A stretch of DNA of 64,000 nucleotides from Sphingobacterium hotanense (GTDB lineage Bacteria > Bacteroidota > Bacteroidia > Sphingobacteriales > Sphingobacteriaceae). The position numbers and the translations under genes were made by a program. The notes below the pieces were generated by a model. That model was not told the DNA's origin. It did no database searches and saw only the letters and a program-made list of their open reading frames with translations. The stretch is taken from positions 930,001-994,000 of the forward strand of contig NZ_CP030848.1 of the NCBI RefSeq assembly GCF_008274825.1, given 5' to 3'. Below are positions 57,446 through 64,000 of the stretch, piece after piece. Each line of letters opens with the position of its first letter. Position 1 is the first letter of the stretch.

Positions 57446-57478
57446 AGGGGCAGTCTATATCGGCTGCCCCTCTTTTTT
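57446..57478 (+). terminator. Rho-independent terminator of the GntR gene
   Basis: GGGGCAGTC (57447-57455) pairs with GGCTGCCCC (57462-57470), followed by TCTTTTTT. It separates the convergent GntR and DUF4136 genes. Confidence 0.88.
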
Positions 57479-57508
57479 ATAAAAAATCTAAAAAAATCTT
57501 TGCTCAAA

Positions 57509-58075
57509 CTACTTCAATGGATATTCGTTGAAGATACCTTCCACAACTTTCGGAAGGTTATTGATTGCTTTTTCTGGCGTTCTAATCTCACCAGAACCTC
57601 TCGCTTGCCATACCACCGAATTTGTCTTACGATCTACGGCTTCTATGATAACGTGAGAGTAGCGGAATTTCTCTTTTCCAACCGGGTATGAAGGACCACC
57701 GCCATACCATCCCCAGCCCCAACCCCACGGACGATACATGCCCCACGGGCCGCCCCATCCGTAGCTATGGCTGTAAACCATGCGACTTTTGTTGTTCACA
57801 ATCGTCACGTAACGAAATAGAATATCTGGGTTTTCTTTAGAATAAGTTAGTCCACGTGCTTCAATCTGCTTATTTGCAGTCGAGATAATGTTGCTACGTG
57901 AAATATCATTCGTGAAATAATTCTTTGAAAGGGAATCCACAGGAGGCAACCAACCATAGGTTTTATACTGTGAGAAATCTAAATTTTGCACCCTCGTAGT
58001 ATTATACTTATAGGATGAACAGGACGCTAAAAATAACGCGACCCCGGCAATGAATGTAGACAAAAGCGATTTCAT
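57509..58075 (-). CDS. DUF4136 lipoprotein
   Basis: This 188-residue lipoprotein (FLASC) begins the mature part with SSYKYNTTRVQNLDFSQYKTYGW, the DUF4136 motif, and has a GEIRTPEKAINNLPKVVEGIF C-terminus. A low-complexity Trp/Gly-rich insert (SYGWGGPWGMYRPWGWGWG) lies in the middle. It is anchored in an outer or inner membrane leaflet. Function is unknown. Confidence 0.85.
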   Translation of the reverse strand: MKSLLSTFIAGVALFLASCSSYKYNTTRVQNLDFSQYKTYGWLPPVDSLSKNYFTNDISRSNIISTANKQIEARGLTYSKENPDILFRYVTIVNNKSRMVYSHSYGWGGPWGMYRPWGWGWGWYGGGPSYPVGKEKFRYSHVIIEAVDRKTNSVVWQARGSGEIRTPEKAINNLPKVVEGIFNEYPLK

Positions 58076-58132
58076 AATTCTACTCTTTTTCTCTTTGACT
58101 ATGCTAAACGTTAAAGGTTTAAAACCAGTTTA

Positions 58133-59770
58133 TTAAAAAGGATATTTTGCAACCAATGGCATTGCTCTGCCTGATCCAAAAGCCTTCGGGCTGACGCGCA
58201 ATATCGGTGGAGCTTGAAAGCGCTTGAACTCTGCATTGTTTAATAGCTTGGATATTCTTTGCACCAATGCTTCCTCGAAACCTAGGTTTACCAGCTCGCT
58301 GGCGGATTTTTCCATTTCAATCAGTTGAAATAAGATGGCATCCAAGATATCGTATGGTGGCAAGGAGTCTGAGTCTTTCTGATCAGGTCTCAGCTCTGCC
58401 GATGGCGGTTTAACGATTGTATTAATGGGAATAATTTCTTGATCTCTGTTGATGTAGTTTGCCAACTGATAGGCCTGCGTTTTATACACATCGCCAATAA
58501 CGCTAATGGAACCGGTCATATCGCCGTATAAGGTTCCATAGCCTACGGCAGCTTCGCTTTTGTTGGAGGTGTTGAGCAGGATGTTTCCGAACTTGTTGGA
58601 GATTGCCATCAGGATAGTTCCTCTAGCTCGAGCTTGTATGTTCTCCTCGGTCGTATCAGGCGCTTTTCCCGCAAAAGTATCCGCTAAACCTGTTTCAAAC
58701 GCATTGGCTATATCCTTAATCGGCACGATTTGATGTGCACACCCCGTATTCTTTACAAGATCTAATGCATCCTTCAATGAGTGATCGCTAGAGTAAATCG
58801 AAGGCATCAATACGCTCAAGACGTTCTCCGCGCCTATCGCTTCGCATGCGAGTGCCGCGACTAACGCTGAATCTAACCCTCCGGAAAGTCCTAGGACAGC
58901 TTTTTTGAATCCTGATTTTTTGAAATAATCGCGAAGTCCCAAGATTAGCGCATCGTGAATCAGCGCAATTTCACTCTTCGTAGAAATAGTAATTGTTCGT
59001 TCTGCTGTTAAATCTTTTTCAAGCTCAACAAACTGCAAATCTTCGTCAAAAGCATTTAACTCTTCAATGATTTCTGCTTTTCTATTGAATGCAAGCGATC
59101 TGCCGTCAAAGATAATATCAGCATGCGCTCCGACCTGATTGACATAGATCAGCGGTGCATTTGCCTTAATCACATTGCGGCTTAAAACATTCTTGCGGCT
59201 TTCAAAGTGCGTATAAGAAAAAGGCGAAGCGGCAATATTGATAATCAAATCTGGATTCTCTTTCGCTAGCTCCAGCATGATATCGCCTACATAGGAATTC
59301 GGCCCGTCATCATCCCAAAGGTCTTCGCATACGGTTAATGCGATGGTCTTACCTCGGAAAGGAATGCAATTTACTTGCTTATTAGGTTCGAAATAGCGGT
59401 ATTCGTCGAATACATCATAGTCCGGCAGTAAACTCTTCTTTACGGTTTGCGAAACATTTCCATCTTCCAGGAGCAAGGCAGCATTGTATAGCGCTTTGCC
59501 TTCACCATCTTGATTACGAATAGGTGCACCAATGATACAAGCAATTCCCTGACAGGCATCTGCTATGGCTGCAATGCTCTGCTCACATTGGGTTAGATAG
59601 GAAAGGTTTCGTAATAAATCTTTTGCGGGATATCCTCCAATTGCTAATTCTGCAAATACAACTAAATCTGCCCCAGCAGACTTTGCCGTCTGTATTGCTT
59701 GAATTATTTTTTGGTTATTCGCTTCAAAATTTCCGATATGGTAGTTAAGTTGTGCTAACGCAATTTTCAT
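58133..59770 (-). CDS. nadE: Glutamine-dependent NAD+ synthetase
   Basis: This 545-residue two-domain enzyme has an N-terminal nitrilase domain with the Glu (VVFAELAIGGYP), Lys (KSLLPDYDVFDE) and Cys (TVCEDLWDD) triad. The C-terminal synthetase domain has the P-loop LGLSGGLDSALV near residue 295 and SNKSEAAVGYGTLYGD. It converts deamido-NAD, ATP and glutamine to NAD+. It is divergent from gldB with 59 bp between. Confidence 0.96.
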   Translation of the reverse strand: MKIALAQLNYHIGNFEANNQKIIQAIQTAKSAGADLVVFAELAIGGYPAKDLLRNLSYLTQCEQSIAAIADACQGIACIIGAPIRNQDGEGKALYNAALLLEDGNVSQTVKKSLLPDYDVFDEYRYFEPNKQVNCIPFRGKTIALTVCEDLWDDDGPNSYVGDIMLELAKENPDLIINIAASPFSYTHFESRKNVLSRNVIKANAPLIYVNQVGAHADIIFDGRSLAFNRKAEIIEELNAFDEDLQFVELEKDLTAERTITISTKSEIALIHDALILGLRDYFKKSGFKKAVLGLSGGLDSALVAALACEAIGAENVLSVLMPSIYSSDHSLKDALDLVKNTGCAHQIVPIKDIANAFETGLADTFAGKAPDTTEENIQARARGTILMAISNKFGNILLNTSNKSEAAVGYGTLYGDMTGSISVIGDVYKTQAYQLANYINRDQEIIPINTIVKPPSAELRPDQKDSDSLPPYDILDAILFQLIEMEKSASELVNLGFEEALVQRISKLLNNAEFKRFQAPPILRVSPKAFGSGRAMPLVAKYPF

Positions 59771-59799
59771 GTGGCTGAATTTATTGTAAATTTACTAAA

Positions 59800-59807
59800 T
59801 AATTTTG
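59800..59807 (+). promoter_or_regulatory. Candidate -7 box of gldB
   Basis: TAATTTTG matches the Bacteroidota TAnnTTTG box, 22 bp before the gldB ATG. A TTG lies at 59784-59786 but its spacing is shorter than usual. The box is supported by position only. Confidence 0.4.
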
Positions 59808-59829
59808 TGTATCACTAGCGTATAACTTG

Positions 59830-60861
59830 ATGAGCCGTACTTTAAACAAGCTATTATCGATTCTGTTTCTTTGTTTTTTTATTCTGTCCTGTCAATCGAA
59901 AAAGGAAAAGCCTGATGTTTCTTCCATACCTGTGGATATTAAGATCGAAAGATTCGATCGTGAGATTGCAGCCCTTAAGCCCAATGAGATACAAGTGAAA
60001 AATACGGAATGGCAGCAGAAATACAATCCCTTCTACGCTGACTACATGCAATATATGCTGAAGGTCAGCGATCCTCGAGACTCGATTTATTTAAAGGAAA
60101 TTTTAAAGGAAGTCATCCAAAAGAAGGATTTCATCGATTTAGCGGCGGCAATCGGGAAGAAATATCCTGATCTAAAAACACAGGAGGAAGAGCTTACACA
60201 GGCTTTTCGCTATATCAAGCATTACTTTCCCCAATATGAAGTCCCTCGTATAATTTCTTTTTTCTCTGGTTTTGAAGTACAGGTGCCGATTGGAGAGAAA
60301 TATATCGGGGTAGGGCTCGATATGTTCCTAGGTAATGATTCGCCTTTTTACCCTGCCTTAATAGGCTCCATCCCCTTATACGTTTCGCGCCGATTTACTG
60401 CTGAAAATATCACTCCTCGCATCATCGAAGCCGTGATCCGCGAAGAGTTATTCCCTGTTCGGGATGCCGACGTCAATACGCTTCAGCAGATGATCTACCA
60501 CGGAAAGGTCTTATACGCGATGGATCAATTGACGGAAGTACCAGACTCCCTAAAAATAGGATATACCTCAGCGCAGCTAGCCTGGGCTCAGCAATATCAA
60601 AAAGACGTATGGCAATGGTTTCTGCAAGAAGACCTCCTCTACAGTACCGATTACCTGCGAACTCAGAAATACTTTACCGAAGCACCCTTCACACCAGAAC
60701 TAGGGAGCAATAATGAGTCTGCTCCTAAATTAGGAAGCTATATCGGTTGGCAGATTGTTCGAAAATATATGAGTCGACATCCCGAAAAAACATTAATCGA
60801 TCTTTTAAAGACCGAAAATGCGCAGGAGATATTGGAAGATTCTAAGTTTAAGGGGGGCTAG
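59830..60861 (+). CDS. gldB: Gliding motility lipoprotein GldB
   Basis: This 343-residue lipoprotein (FFILSC) starts at the ATG at 59830; the TTG codon just before is not needed. GldB-family features are seen: VDIKIERFDREIAAL, YFPQYEVPRIISFFSGF, GVGLDMFLGNDSPFYP and GSYIGWQIVRKYMSRHPE. In Flavobacterium GldB is needed for gliding and the type 9 secretion system-linked machinery. Many non-gliding Bacteroidota also keep it. Confidence 0.9.
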   Translation: MSRTLNKLLSILFLCFFILSCQSKKEKPDVSSIPVDIKIERFDREIAALKPNEIQVKNTEWQQKYNPFYADYMQYMLKVSDPRDSIYLKEILKEVIQKKDFIDLAAAIGKKYPDLKTQEEELTQAFRYIKHYFPQYEVPRIISFFSGFEVQVPIGEKYIGVGLDMFLGNDSPFYPALIGSIPLYVSRRFTAENITPRIIEAVIREELFPVRDADVNTLQQMIYHGKVLYAMDQLTEVPDSLKIGYTSAQLAWAQQYQKDVWQWFLQEDLLYSTDYLRTQKYFTEAPFTPELGSNNESAPKLGSYIGWQIVRKYMSRHPEKTLIDLLKTENAQEILEDSKFKGG

Positions 60862-61252
60862 TAGATATTAGACATTAGAGTATGTGTCTTGTATCAGGAA
60901 AGGAAGGAAATTTGTCTTGAACCAGGAAAGCAAGGATTTAAGGATTGACAGGATCGGGTATTGTGACATATGAAGGGGGCGATTGTATTTTTTATAGGAG
61001 ACGTTTAGTGAAACGTCTCTACGCGGTTCGTCATGATCACCGCCTATATAGTCCAAAATTGTATAGAAGCCAATTGGACGCCAATGCGTAGAGACGTTTC
61101 ACTAAACGTCTCCAACATTACCAATCCTTACATCCTTCCTTTCCACCCGATCCTGCCAATCCTTGTATCCTTTTTTTCCTGGTTCAAGACAAATTTCCTT
61201 TCTTTCCTGACACAATACTCAAATTGTCTAAAATCTAATGTCTAATATCTTA
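60862..61252. repeat. Large composite inverted repeat (REP-like arms plus GAGACGTTT hairpins)
   Basis: The block is palindromic at several levels. Outer arms TAGATATTAGACATTAGA (60862-60879) and its complement (61234-61251). Middle arms are REP-like: TTGTCTTGAACCAGGAAAG (60912-60930) against TTTCCTGGTTCAAGACAA (61175-61192). Inner arms are 28 bp and perfect (60997-61024 with 61086-61113), and each contains its own GAGACGTTT-AGTG-AAACGTCTC hairpin. It lies between convergent gldB and the FKBP gene. No ORF in it is credible. Confidence 0.8.
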
Positions 61253-61271
61253 ATACTAACTAATAAGTACT

Positions 61272-61350
61272 ACTCAAACCCATTTCAAACCCAATCTAAA
61301 CCCAATTATAACCCCAATCATAACCGTCTCAGAAGGGGTTTGATATGGGT
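61272..61350. repeat. 11-bp-period C-tract array, copy 3
   Basis: On the plus strand CCC tracts begin at 61279, 61290, 61301 and 61312, exactly 11 bp apart. They are followed by CCCCAATCATAACCG and a GGGG-TTTGATAT-GGG-TTTG tail. It is the same element as copies 1 and 2 in the opposite arrangement. Confidence 0.65.
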
Positions 61351-61452
61351 TTGAATAGAGTAAAGAAAAGCTTATGTAGCAAGCAGGTTTGAAGCCGCTT
61401 AGGGTGAGATCCTTGAAAGGAGACTTTTGAGCGCTCGGATTATTCCTAAAAG

Positions 61453-61488
61453 AAAAAAGGGGCTGTCCAATCATATGGACAGTCCCTT
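61453..61488 (-). terminator. Rho-independent terminator of the FKBP gene
   Basis: AAGGGGCTGTCC (61457-61468) pairs with GGACAGTCCCTT (61477-61488, one G-T pair). On the minus strand it is followed by six T (A run at 61453-61458). Confidence 0.85.
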
Positions 61489-61521
61489 CTCTTTCAATAT
61501 CTTTGTTTCAATAAATTATTA

Positions 61522-62136
61522 TTAGTTGAGTTTTACTAAGTTGCTTACTTCAATAGTAAATACTAATGGCGAGTCAGCAGGGATTTTCACTTTGCCATCT
61601 TTGTCTTTCTGCTCTTTGTTATCATAACACCATGGTGATGGAGCCACAAATCTAATTTTTTGACCTTTTTGCAATCCTTTTGGTGTCAATCCTGGAAAAT
61701 AATCTACACCAGCGATAGTCACCTTTTGAGGCCAGAATGCGCGCTCAAATGCTTGTAACCATTGTCCTCTACCAATCGTCATTTCTGATGTACTTGATGT
61801 TTCGTCGAAAACTGTACCGTCAAGTAATTCTCCTTTATACTTTACATCGGCTTTAACCGGCACGAAAGAGTATCCTGATAGAACGTATTCAAAAGACTCG
61901 TCGATAGCTGGCGTGATCACCTCGTACCACATTTGAAGCGAATCGTTATAGATCGGATTTTCGAAATTATCTTGTGCCCATTCCGCTAAGATTGGTTTTT
62001 GCGCTCTAAGAGTAGAATCAATACGTGCTCTTTCTTTTTCATAATCAATACCTGGCGTTGGATCATCATTCTTCATACACGAGCTCACGGAAACAACGGC
62101 CAATAAAGCAATAAGTAAAATTTTAAAGTTTTTCAT
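61522..62136 (-). CDS. FKBP-type peptidyl-prolyl isomerase lipoprotein
   Basis: This 204-residue lipoprotein (SVSSC) carries an FKBP domain in its C-terminal half: VKADVKYKGELLDGTVFDET, WLQAFERAFWPQKV, GLTPKGLQKGQKIRFVAPS and SPLVFTIEVSNLVKLN. It would assist folding of exported proteins. GldI is a similar lipoprotein FKBP but identity is not shown. It has its own terminator. Confidence 0.88.
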   Translation of the reverse strand: MKNFKILLIALLAVVSVSSCMKNDDPTPGIDYEKERARIDSTLRAQKPILAEWAQDNFENPIYNDSLQMWYEVITPAIDESFEYVLSGYSFVPVKADVKYKGELLDGTVFDETSSTSEMTIGRGQWLQAFERAFWPQKVTIAGVDYFPGLTPKGLQKGQKIRFVAPSPWCYDNKEQKDKDGKVKIPADSPLVFTIEVSNLVKLN

Positions 62137-62210
62137 AATGTGTTGTGAATATCTGTAATGCTAATGTAAACGTTCGAATTTATAAATGTGCTACAAAACA
62201 GTGAAAAAAA

Positions 62211-62684
62211 TTATAAAATTTTTAATAATTCTTTAATACTAAGGTATTTGGATGTGCGTTTTTTTGCGCTAAAATCGGAGTCAAGTAAGATTGTAGTCGG
62301 AAAAACATATTGCTTTGGATTACCTAAAATCAATTTAGCGAGCGTATGGTAATTCCCTCTTCTTTTAGATTTTAGTTCATTCGTATAAGTTACGCCATCG
62401 AAGTTGATCATATCTGCGGTTTCTGCGTCAAATTGTACGCTGTAGTATTGCTTATTTAATTTTTGGATTACCTGAGGATTCTGAAACGTTTCATTGAGCA
62501 TCTTCTTGCAATAGCTGCACCAGTCAGTGTGGAAGAACAATAGGACCGGCTTTGGACTTGTAGCCAGGGAATCATCTAATTGCTCAAAGCTAAGCCAATT
62601 GATCTCGGCTTTCGCAGGCTCCTGAGCCTGCGAAAGTGAGATCGACATTAATAGTTGTGCTATAATGATTTGTAACAACTTCAT
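62211..62684 (-). CDS. Exported thioredoxin-like protein
   Basis: This 157-residue protein has a signal peptide (MKLLQIIIAQLLMSISLSQAQ) and a thioredoxin active site, HTDWCSYCKKML (CxxC at about 56-59). The FPTTILLDSD segment holds the cis-Pro. It is shorter than average thioredoxin-fold exported proteins but complete. The ATG overlaps the TonB-receptor stop (TAATG), so it is co-translated with it. A redox role with the receptor's ligand, perhaps metal-linked, is possible. Confidence 0.85.
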   Translation of the reverse strand: MKLLQIIIAQLLMSISLSQAQEPAKAEINWLSFEQLDDSLATSPKPVLLFFHTDWCSYCKKMLNETFQNPQVIQKLNKQYYSVQFDAETADMINFDGVTYTNELKSKRRGNYHTLAKLILGNPKQYVFPTTILLDSDFSAKKRTSKYLSIKELLKIL

Positions 62685-64000
62685 TAGTGAAAATGTCCTA
62701 TTTTAACCCCGAAACTAATCGTTCGTGGTCTTGATGGTCCGTAGATATATTGTGAGTCGCGCAATGCACCGGTGTCAAAATCCTTTTGGAAGGCATTGAA
62801 GATATTTTGCATTCCGCCGAAGATCTCCATGTTCAGATCTTTCTTCAACGCGAAGGTGTAGCCGAGGCGTAAGTTTAGTTCCATAAAGTCAGGCGATTTC
62901 TTCAGTAGGAATTGATCATCAGCCAACACATGCGGAACAATCATGCTTCCGGTATAAACACCTGTTAAATCCACGCTAAAAGGTGCTACAGGCTTCCAGT
63001 TTGTATTAATGTATCCGTAAGTATTTGGTGTGCGAACGAAGCGCTTAGAGCTTACGTTTTCCGCTTCTGTAGCCCCTTCGTATAGCAATTGATTCTCTTC
63101 ATAGTTGGAGCGCTGTATGGTTCCACCTGCTTGAACGCTGAAACGTGATGATGGCGCAACATTCAGCTCGATATTGGAGCCATATACTTTGGCGCCTGCG
63201 CCGTTTCGCATCTCCTCGATGATGAGGTTTTCCTCTTCGGAGGTCATCACGGTTGTGAATGGATTTTTAAGATCAGTATAGAATCCTTCTACTAATAGGC
63301 TGGTTTGCAGGGAGCCGAAGTTTTTAGTGAAGTTCAAGGATCCGGTATAGGCATTGGAGTATTCTGTTTTAAGGTTTTCTCCAATCAACACAAAGACTTG
63401 TTGTCCCCCGATGGACGTTACGTGCATATCTTCATTGAAGGCTTGCGGAGCGCGGAAGCCGCGTGCATATCCACCACGGAATTGTAGGAAATCTGTGATG
63501 TCGTAAAGCAAGGTGATTCGTGGGCTAAAAGTTCCGAAATCTTCTGCGGAGCTACGGTTATAACCTGCTAACTTATACTTTCCATCGACGTGCGTATAGT
63601 CATAGCGAGCGCCGAGTAGGGACTTTAGGTTCGGTAGGATATTCCATTCATATTGGAAATAACTACCGATTCCATGCGTCTTTTGGTCAATCAATCGCTC
63701 ATAGCCTGGGATATTATCCTCTGTCTTGTTTCCTGAATATTCCACTCCGGCAGTGATGACGTCCTTTTCGAAGGTATAGGTGTACTGCGCGCCAGCGACC
63801 ATCGCGAAGTCATCTGTCGTGCCGTAAGAATTGGATGCGAGTATAGAATCCTGCGCTGTTCTTCCGCCGCCGAGACCACCGTAGAAACTCTCGCGGTTAG
63901 TCTTTTGGGCCGACGCGTATAGCGACAGCTTATGTTTAAAGTCCTTCGAATATTGGTCGAAGGTCAAGCCGCCGATAAAGGAATTTGTACGAAGCTGTTC
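62684..64000 (-). CDS. TonB-dependent receptor, C-terminal part (cut by window edge)
   Basis: About 438 residues are visible. The frame stays open past 64000, so the plug and signal lie outside the window. The barrel is typical: NLKSLLGARYDYTHVDGKY, FRGGYARGFRAPQAFNED, SFGVKIGHFH at the end. The GFRAPQAFNEDMH and NIELNVAPSSRFSVQAGG segments resemble vitamin, siderophore or metal receptors, not SusC. The stop overlaps the thioredoxin gene start. Confidence 0.9.
   Translation of the reverse strand, partial: EQLRTNSFIGGLTFDQYSKDFKHKLSLYASAQKTNRESFYGGLGGGRTAQDSILASNSYGTTDDFAMVAGAQYTYTFEKDVITAGVEYSGNKTEDNIPGYERLIDQKTHGIGSYFQYEWNILPNLKSLLGARYDYTHVDGKYKLAGYNRSSAEDFGTFSPRITLLYDITDFLQFRGGYARGFRAPQAFNEDMHVTSIGGQQVFVLIGENLKTEYSNAYTGSLNFTKNFGSLQTSLLVEGFYTDLKNPFTTVMTSEEENLIIEEMRNGAGAKVYGSNIELNVAPSSRFSVQAGGTIQRSNYEENQLLYEGATEAENVSSKRFVRTPNTYGYINTNWKPVAPFSVDLTGVYTGSMIVPHVLADDQFLLKKSPDFMELNLRLGYTFALKKDLNMEIFGGMQNIFNAFQKDFDTGALRDSQYIYGPSRPRTISFGVKIGHFH

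Noticed and set aside
61033-61245. 70-residue ORF in the inverted-repeat block
   Set aside because: It consists of translated repeat arms, as does its mirror ORF at 60868-61056.

Overview
The window looks like chromosome of a Bacteroidota species, most likely a Sphingobacteriaceae member (Sphingobacterium/Pedobacter type). The signs are two SusC/SusD pairs, a gliding-motility lipoprotein GldB, many CARB-type lipoproteins, an atpD-atpC pair apart from other ATP synthase genes, near absence of Shine-Dalgarno sequences, and a TAnnTTTG-type promoter box. I see no tRNA, rRNA or CRISPR array. The genus is inferred from gene families, not from a marker search.

Layout. 0.2-2.2 kb: atpD-atpC (minus strand) with a terminator. 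2.5-5.9 kb: two tandem secreted M14-type carboxypeptidase homologues, the first apparently catalytically dead. 6.15-7.45 kb: a complete IS110-family element inserted in a REP-like palindromic repeat; its long non-coding end reads as a bridge RNA whose four guides can be matched by eye to the target and the element ends. 7.6-8.2 kb: a membrane coiled-coil protein. 8.6-11.2 kb: CoA-transferase A / thiolase / CoA-transferase B operon. 11.4-17.3 kb: L-rhamnose catabolism (RhaT, aldolase-dehydrogenase fusion, isomerase, kinase). 17.8-34.4 kb: PUL1, a pectin/rhamnogalacturonan-type locus with SusC/D, a PhyH oxygenase, a TIM-barrel epimerase, a GH106 rhamnosidase, two intact GH28 enzymes flanking a truncated GH28-like protein, an S15/CocE hydrolase and an M28 peptidase. 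The free rhamnose it should release fits the neighbouring rhamnose operon.

34.9-47.8 kb: PUL2, SusC/D followed by a cytochrome-c/beta-propeller lipoprotein, DUF4432, a cupin protein, a TIM barrel, a Gfo/Idh/MocA oxidoreductase and a DUF1080 (3-keto-disaccharide hydrolase) lipoprotein. There is no classical glycoside hydrolase, which suggests an oxidative 3-keto-glycoside route. It runs with a 47-bp gap and no visible terminator into a complete eboABCDEF cluster (47.8-54.3 kb), a conserved but poorly understood secondary-metabolite operon. Then come a DyP peroxidase, a PAP2 phosphatase, a GntR regulator with a sugar-binding-like domain, a DUF4136 lipoprotein, NAD synthetase, GldB, an FKBP lipoprotein, a thioredoxin-like protein and the 3' part of a TonB-dependent receptor cut by the window edge.

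Non-coding structure is rich. The two susC promoters share a composite site, CAGGAT-N4-CAGGATG then N22 then TATTTGGTTA, with identical spacing. Three intergenic copies of a hairpin or C/G-tract array with an exact 11-bp period occur near operon ends. REP-like palindromes built on AACCAGGAAAGGAAGGA are both the IS110 target and the core of a ~390-bp inverted-repeat block near 61 kb.
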